The notes under the pieces were generated by a model that worked only from the letters and a program-made list of their open reading frames with translations, searched no databases and was not told the origin of the DNA. A stretch of DNA of 64,000 nucleotides from Pseudomonas peli. GTDB lineage: Bacteria > Pseudomonadota > Gammaproteobacteria > Pseudomonadales > Pseudomonadaceae. The stretch is taken from contig NZ_FMTL01000001.1 in the NCBI RefSeq assembly GCF_900099645.1, positions 1,054,001 to 1,118,000 on the forward strand. Reading direction: 5' to 3'. Both the position numbers and the translations under genes were made by a program. Positions 8,096 through 19,630 of the stretch are shown in pieces (position 1 is the stretch's first letter; every line of letters starts with the position of its first letter).

Positions 8096-10919
8096 AGTGA
8101 CGAACCTCGCCCGCGCCTTCGATGTTGTCCACGCAGCGACCGCAGATTTCCGGATGTGCCGGCTTCACGCCAACATCCTCACGGTGGTGCCAGCAGCGGG
8201 CGCACTTGGCGTGACCGGACTTCAGCACTTTCAGCTTGAGCCCCGCCACTTCGGTTACCACGGCATCGCTCGGCGCGCTGCTGAGCGGAGCCAGGCTGGC
8301 GGTGGAGGTAATCAACACGAAGCGCAGCTCATTACCCAACTTGTTCAGATCTCTGATCAGGCTGTCTTCGGCATACAGGGTGACTTCCGCCTGCAGGTTG
8401 CCACCGATGGCCTTGGCGGCGCGCAGGTTTTCCATTTCCTTGTTTACCGCGACCTTGACCGCCATCACGCGCTCCCAGAACGCACGGTCCAGCTCGAAGC
8501 CTTCAGGCAGCTCGCTCAGGCCCTGATACCAGCCATTGAGCATTACCGATTCGTTGCGCGCGCCCGGCAGGTATTCCCACAGTTCATCGGCGGTGAACGA
8601 CAGCACCGGGGCGATCCAGCGCACCAGGGCTTCGGCGATATGGAACAACGCGGTCTGGCAGGAGCGACGCGCCACGCTGTCGGCGGCGGTGGTGTACTGA
8701 CGGTCCTTGATGATGTCGAGGTAGAAGCCGCCCAGCTCCTGCACGCAGAAGTTGTGCACCTTCTGGTACACGTTCCAGAAGCGGTAGCTGTCGTAGGCCT
8801 CTTCGATTTCGCGCTGCAGCAGCAAGGCGCGATCTACGGCCCAACGGTCCAGCGCCAGCATGTCTTCAGTTGGCAGCAGGTGTTGCGCCGGATCAAAACC
8901 GCTGAGGTTGGAGAGCAGGAAGCGTGCGGTGTTGCGGATACGCCGGTAAGAATCGGCGCTGCGCTGCAGGATGACCTTGGACACGGCCATCTCGCCCGAA
9001 TAGTCGGTAGACGACACCCACAGGCGCAGGATATCGGCGCCCAGGCTGTCATTCACTTCCTGCGGCGCAACCACGTTGCCCAAGGACTTGGACATCTTGC
9101 GGCCGTTCTCATCGACCACAAAACCGTGGGTCAACAGCTCCTTGTACGGTGCATGGCCATCGATGGCAGCGCCGGTGAGCAGGGAGGAATGGAACCAGCC
9201 GCGATGCTGGTCGGAACCTTCCAAGTACAGATCGGCGCGTGGGCCAACAGCGTGACCAAGCGGATGGGAGCCGCGCAGCACATGCCAGTGAGTGGTGCCG
9301 GAATCGAACCAAACGTCCAGGGTGTCGCTGATCTTGTCGTAGTCGGCCGCTTCGTCGCCGAGCAGCTCAGCAGCGTCGAGTTTGAACCAGGCCTCGATGC
9401 CTTGCTGCTCGACGCGCTTGGCCACTTCTTCCATCAACTCGGCGCTGCGCGGGTGCAGCTCGCCCGTAGCCTTGTGCAAGAAGAACGGGATCGGTACACC
9501 CCAGTTACGCTGACGCGAGATACACCAGTCCGGGCGGCCGGCAATCATGCTGTGCAGGCGCGCCTGGCCCCAGGCCGGTACAAACTCAGTCTGCTCGACG
9601 GCGTCCAGCGCACGGCGACGCAGCGAGCTGCCATCGCTGATGACCTTGTCCATACCGACGAACCACTGCGCAGTGGCGCGGTAGATCAGCGGGGTCTTGT
9701 GCCGCCAGCAGTGCATATAGCTGTGTTGGATAGCCTCGTGCTTGAGCAACGCGCCCGCTTCGTCCAGCTTGGCGACGATGGCCGGGTTGGCTTTCCAGAT
9801 AAACTGACCGCCAAAGAACGGCAGGTCGCTGACATACACGCCGTTGCTCTGCACTGGGCTGAGGATGTCGTCATTGCTCATGCCGTAGCCTTTGCAGGAA
9901 CGGAAGTCGTCCTCGCCGTAGGCCGGGGCCGAGTGCACGACGCCGGTACCGGCGCCCAGTTCGACGTACTCGGCCAGGTAAACCGGGGCGAAACGCTCAT
10001 AGAATGGATGGCGGAAGCGGATCAGCTCCAGCGCAGCGCCCGGAGCAGTGGCAATGACTTCGCCTTGCAGGCCATAACGGGCCAGGCAGCCTTGCACCAG
10101 TTCTTCGGCCAGCAGCAGCAGGCGCTCGCCGGTGTCGACCAGTGCGTAGGTAAATTCAGGGTGAACGTTCAGCGCCTGGTTGGCCGGGATGGTCCACGGC
10201 GTGGTGGTCCAGATCACGATGGAAGCCGGCTTCGGCAGGCTGGCCAGGCCGAAAGCGGCGGCCAGTTTGTCGGCATCTTCAACCACAAAGGCCACGTCGA
10301 TGGCATCGGACTTCTTGTCCTGATACTCGACTTCCGCTTCGGCCAGCGCCGAGCCGCAATCGAAGCACCAGTTGACCGGCTTCAGGCCCTTGAACACAAA
10401 GCCCTGCTTGACCATCTCGGCCAGCACGCGGATTTCGCCGGCTTCGTTGGCAAAATCCATGGTCTTGTACGGATTATCCCAATCGCCCAGCACGCCGAGG
10501 CGGACGAAGTCGGCCTTCTGCCCTTCGATCTGCTCGCCGGCATAGGTGCGGCAGCGCTCGCGAGTCAGGTCGGCTGGCTGATTCTTGCCAAAGGTGGTTT
10601 CCACCTTGTGCTCGATCGGCAAGCCATGACAGTCCCAGCCCGGTACATAAGGGGCGTCGAAGCCGGCCAGGGTCTTGGAGCGGGTGATGATGTCCTTGAG
10701 GATCTTGTTGACCGCATGACCGATGTGAATGCTGCCGTTGGCATAGGGCGGGCCATCGTGCAGAACAAACTTCGGCCGGCCTTCGCCTTGCGCGCGCAGC
10801 TTCTGATACAGGCCAATCTCGTTCCAGCGCTGCAGAATCTGCGGCTCGCGCTGCGGCAGGCCGGCCTTCATCGGAAATTGGGTATCAGGCAGATTAAGCG
10901 TGGCTTTGTAATCGGTCAT
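8088..10919 (-). CDS. ileS: Isoleucyl-tRNA synthetase
   Basis: A 943-residue class I synthetase that charges tRNA-Ile. The HIGH motif is at residues 65-68 ([11 protein letters not shown]) and the KMSKS loop is in [12 protein letters not shown]. The CP1 editing domain lies between, with the [13 protein letters not shown] segment. The C-terminus has a zinc-binding CARCW...CGRC pair. I start at ATG 10919 ([18 protein letters not shown]), the conserved family N-terminus, rather than the in-frame ATG 27 bp upstream. The stop overlaps the lspA start by 8 bp. Confidence 0.98.
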   Translation of the reverse strand: MTDYKATLNLPDTQFPMKAGLPQREPQILQRWNEIGLYQKLRAQGEGRPKFVLHDGPPYANGSIHIGHAVNKILKDIITRSKTLAGFDAPYVPGWDCHGLPIEHKVETTFGKNQPADLTRERCRTYAGEQIEGQKADFVRLGVLGDWDNPYKTMDFANEAGEIRVLAEMVKQGFVFKGLKPVNWCFDCGSALAEAEVEYQDKKSDAIDVAFVVEDADKLAAAFGLASLPKPASIVIWTTTPWTIPANQALNVHPEFTYALVDTGERLLLLAEELVQGCLARYGLQGEVIATAPGAALELIRFRHPFYERFAPVYLAEYVELGAGTGVVHSAPAYGEDDFRSCKGYGMSNDDILSPVQSNGVYVSDLPFFGGQFIWKANPAIVAKLDEAGALLKHEAIQHSYMHCWRHKTPLIYRATAQWFVGMDKVISDGSSLRRRALDAVEQTEFVPAWGQARLHSMIAGRPDWCISRQRNWGVPIPFFLHKATGELHPRSAELMEEVAKRVEQQGIEAWFKLDAAELLGDEAADYDKISDTLDVWFDSGTTHWHVLRGSHPLGHAVGPRADLYLEGSDQHRGWFHSSLLTGAAIDGHAPYKELLTHGFVVDENGRKMSKSLGNVVAPQEVNDSLGADILRLWVSSTDYSGEMAVSKVILQRSADSYRRIRNTARFLLSNLSGFDPAQHLLPTEDMLALDRWAVDRALLLQREIEEAYDSYRFWNVYQKVHNFCVQELGGFYLDIIKDRQYTTAADSVARRSCQTALFHIAEALVRWIAPVLSFTADELWEYLPGARNESVMLNGWYQGLSELPEGFELDRAFWERVMAVKVAVNKEMENLRAAKAIGGNLQAEVTLYAEDSLIRDLNKLGNELRFVLITSTASLAPLSSAPSDAVVTEVAGLKLKVLKSGHAKCARCWHHREDVGVKPAHPEICGRCVDNIEGAGEVRHYA

Positions 10920-10967
10920 TTCAGGCTCTTCGTAAGCGATTGGCACCCAGCAGTTGAAGCCGGGTGC

Positions 10968-11894
10968 TTAAACGCGCCAATGGGCACGGGCGGCAGCAAT
11001 ATCGGCAGCAATTGCCATCTTCAATGCCTCAAGGGAGGCGAAACGCTGCTCATCGCGCAGCTTGTGGTGGAAAGCCACCGTCAAACGCCGGCCATATAAA
11101 TCACCGGCAAAGTCCAGCAAATGCACTTCCAGATGGGCGCGGCCGTCGCCTGCAACACTCGGGCGCACGCCGATATTGGCAACGCCCGGCCAAGTTTGGC
11201 CGTCGATCTCGGTACTGACCAGATACACGCCCTTAAGCGGCACCCGCTTGCGCTTGAGCTGCACATTGGCGGTCGGCGCATTCAGCTGGCGGCCGAGTTT
11301 TTGCCCGTGCAACACCCGCCCGGCGATCTGGAAGGGCCGCCCGAGCAAGTGCTGCGCCAAGGCAAAATCACCGACATCAAGGGCTTCACGCACCCGCGTA
11401 CTGCTGACGCGAATACCGTCCAGCTCAACCGTACTGGCAGCTTCAACGCTAAAGCCTTCACGCTCACCGGCTTCGGCCAAAAAGGCAAAATCGCCGGCGC
11501 GGTCACAACCAAAGCGGAAGTCATCACCCACTTCCAGGTGCTGCACACCCAAGCCTTCCACCAGCACGCGATGCACGAACTCGGCAGCGCTCAGCTCACG
11601 CAAGCGGCGGTTGAAACTCAGGCACAGCACCCGATCAACGCCTTCAGCGGCCAGCAATGCCAGCTTGTCGCGCAACCGCGCTAAGCGTGCCGGCGCGGCA
11701 TCGGGAGCAAAAAACTCACGCGGCTGCGGCTCGAAAATCAACACGCAACTGGGCACACCGAGCTCGGCGGAACGCTCACGCAAACGCGCCAAAATGGCCT
11801 GATGACCACGATGGACGCCGTCGAAATTACCGATGGTGGCGACACAGCCCCGATGCTGGGGCCGCAAGTTGTGTAGGCCTCGAACCAGCTGCAT
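10968..11894 (-). CDS. ribF: Bifunctional riboflavin kinase/FAD synthetase
   Basis: A 308-residue RibF that makes FMN and then FAD from riboflavin. The N-terminal nucleotidyltransferase part has GNFDGVHRGHQAIL and the later SSTRVREAL motif. The C-terminal flavokinase part has NAPTANV, the family GxPTAN signature, near residue 206, then LKGVYLV. The start at 11894 (MQLVRGLHNLRP) is the conserved N-terminus; an upstream in-frame ATG at 11933 would add 13 residues. It lies between murJ and ileS on the same strand, the usual gammaproteobacterial order. Confidence 0.97.
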   Translation of the reverse strand: MQLVRGLHNLRPQHRGCVATIGNFDGVHRGHQAILARLRERSAELGVPSCVLIFEPQPREFFAPDAAPARLARLRDKLALLAAEGVDRVLCLSFNRRLRELSAAEFVHRVLVEGLGVQHLEVGDDFRFGCDRAGDFAFLAEAGEREGFSVEAASTVELDGIRVSSTRVREALDVGDFALAQHLLGRPFQIAGRVLHGQKLGRQLNAPTANVQLKRKRVPLKGVYLVSTEIDGQTWPGVANIGVRPSVAGDGRAHLEVHLLDFAGDLYGRRLTVAFHHKLRDEQRFASLEALKMAIAADIAAARAHWRV

Positions 11895-11970
11895 AACGCG
11901 CTTCTTGCTCATAAAGTGGCCGATTATACGCACACCGAGCAGCGGACAACAGGCAGCAAATCAGCCGCCG

Positions 11971-13515
11971 TCAGAGCGCGCTGCGGCGAGCAAAATCCTT
12001 CAAACGGAACCCCAGCAGCACCAACACGGCCAAATAGGCCAACATACCAACCCCCACCAGCCCACCCAGGCGCAGCAAACGCCAGAGCATAGTACTGTCC
12101 GCCCAAGCTGGCAGCTGCTGCATAGCCAGCAGTAACACCGCCACCATCGCCAGCAGCGCCAGCAAAAGCTTGCCGAGGAACAACGCCCAACCCGGCTGTG
12201 GCTGAAACATGTCGCGTTTGCGTAGCTGCCAGTACAACAGACCAGCATTCAGACAGGCGGCAAGACCGATGGCCAAAGCCAAACCGGCATGCGCCAAGGG
12301 AATTACAAAGATAAACAGCACATTCATCGCCTGGGTCGCCAACAATGTCACCAGACCGATACGCACCGGGGTTTTGATGTTCTGCTGAGCATAAAAGGCC
12401 GGCGCGAGAATTTTCACCAGAATGATGCCGACCAGGCCCAGCGAATAAGCAATCAAGGCCCGCTGGGTCATCAAGGTATCGTCAGCGGTGAACTTGCCAT
12501 ACTGGAACAGCGAGGCGATCAACGGCTCGGAGATAATCGCCAACGCCACCGCACTGGGCAACGCCAACACCAGACACAGACGCAAGCCCCAGTCGAGCAG
12601 CTTGGAGTAGTCCTCGCGGTTGGCGCCCGAATGGGTTTTCGACAAGGCTGGCAGCAAAATGGTCCCCAGCGCCACACCGAGCACACCAGCAGGCAACTCC
12701 ATCAAGCGATCGGCGTAATACATCCAGGACACGGAGCCGGCGACCAGAAAGGAGGCAAAAATCGTATTGATGATCAGCGAAATCTGGCTGACCGACACCC
12801 CGAAGATCGCCGGCCCCATCTGCTTCATCACGCGCCACACGCCTGTGTCCTTGAGGTTCAGACGCGGCAGCACCAGCATGCCGATCTTGTGCAAATGCGG
12901 CAGTTGGAACAGCAACTGCGCCAGCCCCCCCACCAGCACCGCCCAGCCCAGCGCCATGATCGGCGGATCGAAATAGGGGGTCAGAAACAGGGCAAATACG
13001 ATCATGCTGACGTTGAGCAGAGTCGGCACAAAGGCCGGCACCGAGAACCTGTTCCAGGTATTGAGCACCGCCCCCGCCAACGAGGACAGGGAGATCAGCA
13101 AGATATAAGGAAAGGTCACCCGCAGTAGGTCGGTGGTCAGCTCAAAGCGCTCCACCTCATCGGCGAAACCAGGGGCGGAGGCCCAGACAAGCCACGGCGC
13201 GGCGAGAATGCCAATAAAGGTTACCAGCGCCAGCACCAGCGTCAGCAGACCTGTCACGTAAGCGAGAAACGTGCGCGCCGCCTCATCGCCCTGCTGGGTT
13301 TTATATTCGGCCAGAATCGGCACAAAGGCTTGAGAGAACGCGCCCTCGGCAAAAATCCGCCGCAGTAGATTGGGCAGCTTGAACGCCACCACAAAGGCGT
13401 CCGAGGCCACGCCAGCGCCGAAGGTGCGGGCAATGATGGTGTCGCGCACAAAGCCCAATACACGCGAAAGCATGGTCATGGAGCTGACGGCGGCCAACGA
13501 CTTGAGCAAATTCAT
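11971..13515 (-). CDS. murJ: Lipid II flippase MurJ
   Basis: A 514-residue polytopic inner-membrane protein of the MOP superfamily (MviN/MurJ) that flips lipid II to the periplasm for peptidoglycan synthesis. The N-terminus [25 protein letters not shown] is characteristic, followed by the [14 protein letters not shown] segment and about 14 hydrophobic helices. The start was placed at 13515 rather than at the in-frame upstream codon at 13539, because the family begins with MNLL/MNKL. It is divergent from rpsT, with about 180 bp between them for both promoters. Confidence 0.97.
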   Translation of the reverse strand: MNLLKSLAAVSSMTMLSRVLGFVRDTIIARTFGAGVASDAFVVAFKLPNLLRRIFAEGAFSQAFVPILAEYKTQQGDEAARTFLAYVTGLLTLVLALVTFIGILAAPWLVWASAPGFADEVERFELTTDLLRVTFPYILLISLSSLAGAVLNTWNRFSVPAFVPTLLNVSMIVFALFLTPYFDPPIMALGWAVLVGGLAQLLFQLPHLHKIGMLVLPRLNLKDTGVWRVMKQMGPAIFGVSVSQISLIINTIFASFLVAGSVSWMYYADRLMELPAGVLGVALGTILLPALSKTHSGANREDYSKLLDWGLRLCLVLALPSAVALAIISEPLIASLFQYGKFTADDTLMTQRALIAYSLGLVGIILVKILAPAFYAQQNIKTPVRIGLVTLLATQAMNVLFIFVIPLAHAGLALAIGLAACLNAGLLYWQLRKRDMFQPQPGWALFLGKLLLALLAMVAVLLLAMQQLPAWADSTMLWRLLRLGGLVGVGMLAYLAVLVLLGFRLKDFARRSAL

Positions 13516-13694
13516 GTAGTATCCCGGCTCCGCAAACAAGCACTGGCGCGCAAAGGCGACGAGTGTAGCGGTCTGCCGCTGGTCAGGCCAGCGTAGGGAA
13601 AAGCCAACAGGCTTGACAGCACTCCCTCATATCGGCATGATTCGCGGCCTTATTTGTTTGTAACCCCCAGAATTTTTCTTCGAGGAGCTTGACG

Positions 13695-13973
13695 GTGGCC
13701 AATACACCTTCTGCCAAAAAACGCGCAAAACAGGCTGAGAAGCGTCGTAGCCATAACGCCAGCCAGCGCTCGATGGTTCGTACTTACATCAAGAACGTCG
13801 TCAAGGCTATCGAAGCCAAAGACGCTGCTCTTGCAGCTACTGCTTACATCCTGGCTGTGCCGGTAATCGACCGTATGGCCGACAAAGGCATCATCCACAA
13901 GAACAAAGCCGCTCGCCATAAGAGCCGCCTCAATGGCCACATCAAGGCCCTGAGCGCTGCTGCAGCCGCCTAA
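13695..13973 (+). CDS. rpsT: 30S ribosomal protein S20
   Basis: A 92-residue S20, a primary 16S rRNA-binding protein. The sequence ([20 protein letters not shown], later [19 protein letters not shown]) is unmistakable. The start codon is GTG at 13695, preceded by GAGGAG 7 bp upstream. A TTG two codons earlier is in frame but overlaps the ribosome site region. In E. coli S20 also uses a non-AUG start and is autoregulated through it; whether the same holds here is inference. Confidence 0.97.
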   Translation: MANTPSAKKRAKQAEKRRSHNASQRSMVRTYIKNVVKAIEAKDAALAATAYILAVPVIDRMADKGIIHKNKAARHKSRLNGHIKALSAAAAA

Positions 13974-14001
13974 GCTGTTGGCGACATGCTACTCGTTCTT
14001 G

Positions 14002-14027
14002 AAAAACCGGCTTAACCGCCGGTTTTT
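14002..14027 (+). terminator. Rho-independent terminator of rpsT
   Basis: AAACCGGC and GCCGGTTT arms around a TTAACC loop, followed by a T-rich run, 28 bp after the rpsT stop. Confidence 0.85.
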
Positions 14028-14094
14028 TATTGCTCGCAATAATTGCCGGCGCAGCCTGCAACGCCCAGAGGCAGTCGCCATGAGTGGCAGGCCA

Positions 14095-14126
14095 CAAAAA
14101 AGCCCGAATCGCTTCGGGCTTTTTTG
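14095..14126 (-). terminator. Terminator of creA, symmetrical
   Basis: AAAAAAGCCCGAA and TTCGGGCTTTTTT arms around TCGC, directly after the creA stop on the minus strand. The A/T tails on both sides allow use in both directions, so it could also back up the rpsT terminator. Confidence 0.85.
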
Positions 14127-14128
14127 AC

Positions 14129-14593
14129 TCAGGGCTTTTGCGGCCAGGGCAGAATCGGAATGGCCGTCACCGCATTCTGCGGACTCCCCTCGATTACCCG
14201 ATCGCTGTAGACCAGATAAACCAGGGTATTGCGCTTCTGATCGAAGAACCGCACGACCTGCATGGTTTTGAATACCAGCGAAGTACGCTCACGAAAGACC
14301 TCTTCACCCTCCTTGAGCTTCTCGATAAAGCTAATCGGCCCAACCTGGCGACAGGCAATCGACGCCTCGGCGCGATCCTCAGCAAGACCCAAACCACCCT
14401 TGACTCCACCGGTCTTGGCCCGTGACAGGTAGCAGGTCACGCCCTCCACCTTAGGGTCATCAAACGCCTCGACGACGATCTTGTCGTTCGGCCCCATAAA
14501 CTTGAAAACCGTCGACACTTCACCGATCTGCTCGGCCGCCACCAACCCAGGCAACAGCACAAGCGCACCCAGCAATCCCTTTACCACTCGCAT
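14129..14593 (-). CDS. creA: CreA family periplasmic protein
   Basis: A 154-residue CreA family protein of unknown biochemical role. It has a signal peptide ([20 protein letters not shown]) and a conserved body including [35 protein letters not shown] and [16 protein letters not shown] longer in-frame start exists at 14614, but it would put seven residues before the signal peptide and lies in the edge of a repeat, so I chose 14593. It is not next to a creBCD two-component operon, so the name only reflects family membership. Confidence 0.85.
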   Translation of the reverse strand: MRVVKGLLGALVLLPGLVAAEQIGEVSTVFKFMGPNDKIVVEAFDDPKVEGVTCYLSRAKTGGVKGGLGLAEDRAEASIACRQVGPISFIEKLKEGEEVFRERTSLVFKTMQVVRFFDQKRNTLVYLVYSDRVIEGSPQNAVTAIPILPWPQKP

Positions 14594-14607
14594 CAGCTTT
14601 CCCTCAA

Positions 14608-14744
14608 AACCCATTCAAAGTCTCGCGAGCTAGAGCCATGCAAGGCAAAAACAAGCGAGGAAGCGGAGTGTACTTTTGTACATGAGCATTCTGAGCCTGT
14701 TTTTAACGCAGCGGGGCCGACGCGCAGCAGGCTTTGTGCAGGTT
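14608..14744 (-). repeat. Dispersed palindromic repeat, copy 1
   Basis: An intergenic element whose 110-bp core (14621-14730) is nearly identical to the core at 61841-61950: I count 103 of 110 matching positions. It contains CTCGCGAG, an inverted pair GGCAAAAACAAGC / GCCTGTTTTT, and a central hairpin TGTAC-TTTT-GTACA. The flanks AACC....CAAAG (left) and CTTTG....GGTT (right) are themselves inverted. The right end lies 1 bp before the proB stop codon. Confidence 0.85.
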
Positions 14745-14745
14745 T

Positions 14746-15864
14746 TCAAATCAGGATCAAATTATCCCGATGAACCAACTCTGGCTCATCAACATAACCC
14801 AGCAGCCTCTCGATGGCATCCGACGACTGACCGATGATCTTTTGCGCTTCAAGCGCACTGTAGTTAGCCAACCCACGGGCAATCTCGCGACCATCCGCCG
14901 CCACGCAGACCACCATCTCTCCGCGACGAAAGCTACCCTGCACGGCCTTTACGCCAACTGGCAACAAACTCTTGGTACCGGTCGCCAGCGCCGTGACCGC
15001 ACCATCATCCAGCACCAGGGTGCCGCGCGTCTGCAGATGCCCGGCGAGCCACTGCTTACGCGCTGCCAGCATGCCGCGCTCAGGCGCCAGCAGCGTACCC
15101 AGGCGCTCACCTGCCTTGAGCCGCGCCAGCACCTGCTCGATGGCACCACCAACGATTACCGTATGAGCACCGGAACGCGCCGCCAAACGCGCCGCGCGCA
15201 GCTTGGTCTGCATACCGCCACGCCCGAGCGCGCCACCCACGCCACCCGCCACAGCATCCAGCGCTGGATCATCAGCGCGAGCCTCGAAAATCAGCTCGGC
15301 ATCGGGGTTATGCCGCGGATCGGCGTTATACATGCCGTCGCGATCAGTAAGAATAACCAACAGGTCGGCCTCGACCAGATTGGCTACCAGCGCAGCCAGG
15401 GTGTCGTTATCACCAAAGCGGATCTCATCGGTAACCACGGTGTCGTTCTCGTTGATCACCGGCACCACATCCAGATCCACCAGCGTGCGCAGCGTGCTAC
15501 GCGCATTCAGGTAACGCTTGCGATCAGACAGATCGTCATGAGTCAGCAGAATCTGCGCCGTGCGCCGGCCATGCTCGGCAAAGCTCGACTCCCACGCCTG
15601 AATCAGCACCATCTGGCCAATCGCCGCCGTAGCCTGCAACTCATGCATGGCGCTCGGTCGCACCACCCAACCCAGCTTGCTCATGCCCGCCGCCACCGCA
15701 CCGGAGGACACCAACACCAACTCAACACCCTGCTCACGCAGCGCGACCATCTGCTTGACCCACACCGCCATCGCCGCACGATCCAGACCACGACCATCAG
15801 CGGTCAGCAGCGCACTGCCAATCTTCACTACCCAGCGCTGCGCACCGGTTACCTTGTCACGCAT
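14746..15864 (-). CDS. proB: Glutamate 5-kinase
   Basis: A 372-residue glutamate 5-kinase, the first step of proline synthesis (glutamate to glutamyl-5-phosphate). The N-terminal amino acid kinase domain shows [33 protein letters not shown] and [11 protein letters not shown]. The C-terminal third, from about residue 275, is a PUA domain ([14 protein letters not shown]...), typical of full-length ProB. It follows obg on the same strand, as in other pseudomonads, but a terminator lies between them. Its stop codon touches the dispersed repeat. Confidence 0.97.
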   Translation of the reverse strand: MRDKVTGAQRWVVKIGSALLTADGRGLDRAAMAVWVKQMVALREQGVELVLVSSGAVAAGMSKLGWVVRPSAMHELQATAAIGQMVLIQAWESSFAEHGRRTAQILLTHDDLSDRKRYLNARSTLRTLVDLDVVPVINENDTVVTDEIRFGDNDTLAALVANLVEADLLVILTDRDGMYNADPRHNPDAELIFEARADDPALDAVAGGVGGALGRGGMQTKLRAARLAARSGAHTVIVGGAIEQVLARLKAGERLGTLLAPERGMLAARKQWLAGHLQTRGTLVLDDGAVTALATGTKSLLPVGVKAVQGSFRRGEMVVCVAADGREIARGLANYSALEAQKIIGQSSDAIERLLGYVDEPELVHRDNLILI

Positions 15865-15896
15865 GATCTTCCAACCTTAGCCGCGACCTGTGATTA

Positions 15897-15924
15897 CAAA
15901 AACGCCGCAATTAAGCGGCGTTTT
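15897..15924 (-). terminator. Terminator of the rplU-rpmA-obg strand, before proB
   Basis: AAAACGCCGC and GCGGCGTTTT arms around AATTAA, 8 bp after the obg stop, with a T-run in the minus direction. It suggests that proB has its own promoter or depends on readthrough. Confidence 0.8.
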
Positions 15925-15932
15925 GTAGTTGC

Positions 15933-17186
<1,254 letters not shown>

Positions 17187-17287
17187 CTAAACCGAGAAAC
17201 ACCAGGTTCTTGCAAAATTGACCTGCATTCAAATCGAACGCTAACACCCAGGACAGTTTGGCAAGAACCCCAAGAATACAGAAACAA

Positions 17288-17315
17288 AAAAGCCCCGTCG
17301 CAAGGACGGGGCTTT
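17288..17315 (-). terminator. Terminator after rpmA
   Basis: AAAGCCCCGTC and GACGGGGCTTT arms around GCAAG, with a T-run in the minus direction, 17 bp after the rpmA stop. Some transcripts may end here before obg. Confidence 0.85.
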
Positions 17316-17331
17316 CCCAGCAGTCGCGCTA

Positions 17332-17589
17332 TTAAGCCGCAACGACGCTCACGTAACGGCGGTTGAACGCGCCTTTTACTTCAAACTTGATCACGCCTTC
17401 GATTTTCGCGAAGAGAGTGTGATCTTTACCCATGCCAACGCCGTAACCGGCGTGGAACTGGGTGCCGCGCTGACGCACGATGATGTTGCCTGCTTTGATA
17501 GCCTGGCCGCCATACATCTTCACGCCAAGGCGTTTGGCTTCTGAGTCGCGACCGTTGCGGGTACTACCGCCAGCTTTTTTGTGTGCCAT
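17332..17589 (-). CDS. rpmA: 50S ribosomal protein L27
   Basis: An 85-residue L27 with the conserved N-terminus [20 protein letters not shown] reaching towards the peptidyl transferase centre, and the [19 protein letters not shown] signature. There is no N-terminal extension of the kind cleaved in Firmicutes. It follows rplU by 39 bp on the same strand. Confidence 0.98.
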   Translation of the reverse strand: MAHKKAGGSTRNGRDSEAKRLGVKMYGGQAIKAGNIIVRQRGTQFHAGYGVGMGKDHTLFAKIEGVIKFEVKGAFNRRYVSVVAA

Positions 17590-17628
17590 GAGTTCAATAC
17601 TCCTATAAAGGGATCAGACCGAAACGAA

Positions 17629-17940
17629 TCAGGCCTGGATACCGGTGATTTTGATCTCGGTGTACCACTGACGGTGGCCCTGGCGCTTCATGTGGTGCTT
17701 ACGACGACGGAACTTGATGATGGTGACCTTGTCGTGACGACCTTGAGCGATCACTTCAGCAACAACTTTGGCACCTTCAACAACCGGAGCGCCGATTTGA
17801 ACGTCGTCGCCATTGCCGACCAGCAGAACACGGTCAAAAGTCACAGCTGCGCCAGTGGCCAGCTCGAGTTTTTCGACCTTGAGGAATTCGCCTTCGGTGA
17901 CTTTGTATTGCTTGCCACCAGTAACAATTACTGCGTACAT
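17629..17940 (-). CDS. rplU: 50S ribosomal protein L21
   Basis: A 103-residue L21 ([19 protein letters not shown]..., later [16 protein letters not shown]), a 23S rRNA-binding protein of the large subunit. It is the first gene of the rplU-rpmA-obg group and is divergent from ispB. The 260-bp space to ispB holds both promoters. Confidence 0.98.
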   Translation of the reverse strand: MYAVIVTGGKQYKVTEGEFLKVEKLELATGAAVTFDRVLLVGNGDDVQIGAPVVEGAKVVAEVIAQGRHDKVTIIKFRRRKHHMKRQGHRQWYTEIKITGIQA

Positions 17941-18200
17941 GGTAAATCTCCGTTAATCCTGCTCACCCAGCGCTTTATAGGAATAAGTGTCGGCTGGCAT
18001 GGCTGCTTGGGGCCTTCAAGGACACCCTTGCAATTGCGTAAGGCAGGGAAATACCCAGGGGGAAGTTCAGGGTGCGCGATTGTACGCAAGCAGCCAGCGC
18101 GACGCAAGGCCCCGACACCCAGAGTACCAGCCTCTTGCCTTGACAGCCCCTACCCTGCCCCCTAGCATGCCGCGCAACCCATGAGTAGCAGGTGCAAGCG

Positions 18201-19169
18201 ATGCAACCCCAGGCTTTCTACCGCGTGGTGGCGGATGACTTTACCGCCGTCGACGGCATCATCCGCGCCCAACTGGTGTCGCGCGTACCGCTCGTAGAGA
18301 AGATCGGCGACTATATTATCTCCGCCGGCGGTAAGCGCCTGCGTCCGCTTCTGGTTCTGCTCAGCGGCAAGGCCCTGGGCATTGAAGGCGACAACCTGCG
18401 CCTGCTCGCTGCCACCATCGAATTTCTGCACACCGCCACCTTGCTGCACGACGATGTAGTCGACATGTCCGACATGCGCCGCGGCCGCAGCACCGCCAAT
18501 GCCCAGTGGGGCAACGCGCCAAGCGTGCTGGTCGGCGACTTCCTTTATTCGCGCTCGTTCGAAATGATGGTCGAACTGGGCTCCATGCCGGTGATGAAGA
18601 TCCTGTCCAAGGCCACCAGGGTGATTGCCGAGGGCGAAGTGCTGCAGCTGTCGAAAATTCGCGACGCCAGCACCACCGAAGAAACCTATATGGAAGTCAT
18701 CCGCGGCAAGACTGCGATGCTCTTCGAGGCCTCGACCCATAGCGCCGCCGCACTGGCCGGCGCCAACGCCGAACAGACCGAAGCGCTGCGCACCTTTGGC
18801 GACCACCTCGGCGTGGCCTTCCAACTGGTCGACGACCTGCTCGACTACCGTGGCGATGCCACCACCCTGGGCAAAAACGTCGGCGACGACCTGGCCGAGG
18901 GCAAGCCAACCCTGCCGCTGATCTACACCATGCGCGAAGGGACGCCTGAACAAGCTGCACTGGTACGCCAGGCGATCCAGAAAGGCGGCATCGAAGATCT
19001 GGAAAGCATCCGAAATGCCGTAGAAGCGGCTGGTGCATTGGACTACACCGCGCAGCAAGCGCGCGACTTCGCCGAGCGCGCCATCGCTTGCCTGGATGCA
19101 CTGCCGCCCAGCGAATACCGCGACGCACTGATCGAACTCAGCCGCTTTGCCGTAGCCCGCACGCACTAA
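18201..19169 (+). CDS. ispB: Polyprenyl diphosphate synthase, ubiquinone side chain (IspB type)
   Basis: A 322-residue trans-prenyltransferase. Both aspartate-rich motifs are present: DDVVD at 84-88 and DDLLDYRGD further on, with GGKRLRPLL binding IPP. It makes the ubiquinone side chain; pseudomonads use Q9, so the product is probably solanesyl diphosphate (inference). The ATG at 18201 (MQPQAFYRVVADDF) fits the family and has AGGTG 7 bp upstream; a GTG three codons earlier is also in frame. It is divergent from rplU, as in many gammaproteobacteria. Confidence 0.95.
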   Translation: MQPQAFYRVVADDFTAVDGIIRAQLVSRVPLVEKIGDYIISAGGKRLRPLLVLLSGKALGIEGDNLRLLAATIEFLHTATLLHDDVVDMSDMRRGRSTANAQWGNAPSVLVGDFLYSRSFEMMVELGSMPVMKILSKATRVIAEGEVLQLSKIRDASTTEETYMEVIRGKTAMLFEASTHSAAALAGANAEQTEALRTFGDHLGVAFQLVDDLLDYRGDATTLGKNVGDDLAEGKPTLPLIYTMREGTPEQAALVRQAIQKGGIEDLESIRNAVEAAGALDYTAQQARDFAERAIACLDALPPSEYRDALIELSRFAVARTH

Positions 19170-19186
19170 AGCTGCCTAGGACAGAC

Positions 19187-19214
19187 AAAAGCCCGCCCAT
19201 ATGGCGGGCTTTTT
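19187..19214 (+). terminator. Terminator of ispB
   Basis: AAAAGCCCGCC and GGCGGGCTTTTT arms around CATAT, 17 bp after the ispB stop. Confidence 0.88.
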
Positions 19215-19277
19215 ATTACCTGCGATCCACAGCAATCACACTGCGCGACGAAAGGCAGCGATTAATCCTTGCTATAA

Positions 19278-19300
19278 ATATAATAAGAATTATTCTCATC
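19278..19300 (+). promoter_or_regulatory. Probable Fur box
   Basis: ATAATAAGAATTATTCTCAT is AT-rich and palindromic and resembles the 19-bp Fur consensus (GATAATGATAATCATTATC). It stands out in the local GC-rich DNA and lies 28-50 bp before the start of the small gene at 19328, where a promoter is expected. Confidence 0.7.
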
Positions 19301-19327
19301 TAGCCACTTGAAAGGGAGATGTGAGTC

Positions 19328-19555
19328 ATGACCTATCTGATCGATGCCTGGCTGGACCGCCCGCAGCCGTATCTACGCATTCTCAATCGCAACACCGGCG
19401 AGGTTTGCGCCCTGCTTAAGGAAGATGCCCTGGATGAGCTGCGTGATCAGGGCGACCTTGATCTGCACGAGCTAAATTCCAGCGAGCCGCTGGTGCTTAA
19501 AGAGTTGGTGCGTAATCTGTTTCTCTACTGCTACGCCCGGGCGTTGCGCCCCTGA
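19328..19555 (+). CDS. Small conserved protein, probably iron-regulated
   Basis: A 75-residue soluble protein (MTYLIDAWLDRPQPYLRILN..., rich in Leu, Asp and Glu) with no motif I recognise. Its position between ispB and fklB matches P. aeruginosa PA4570, a small protein reported as strongly induced by iron starvation; I am relying on memory for that link. The Fur-box-like palindrome upstream supports iron control here. The start has GGGAG 9 bp upstream. The function is unknown. Confidence 0.8.
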   Translation: MTYLIDAWLDRPQPYLRILNRNTGEVCALLKEDALDELRDQGDLDLHELNSSEPLVLKELVRNLFLYCYARALRP

Positions 19556-19561
19556 AACGCA

Positions 19562-19586
19562 TCGCGGGCATGGCCCGCTCCTACAT
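19562..19586. repeat. REP-like element
   Basis: TCGCGGGCATGGCCCGCTCC followed by TACA: a short GC palindrome with the GCTCCTACA tail typical of Pseudomonas REP sequences. It lies between the convergent ends of the small iron-regulated gene and fklB. Confidence 0.6.
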
Positions 19587-19630
19587 CAAGTAAGAGCGCA
19601 CCATGCCCCTGAAGGTAAACCGACTGAGCG

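Noticed and set aside
8079..11099. A 1006-residue open frame on the plus strand
   Set aside because: It is the antisense shadow of ileS: long only because of the GC-rich codon pattern, with no family match and no ribosome site.
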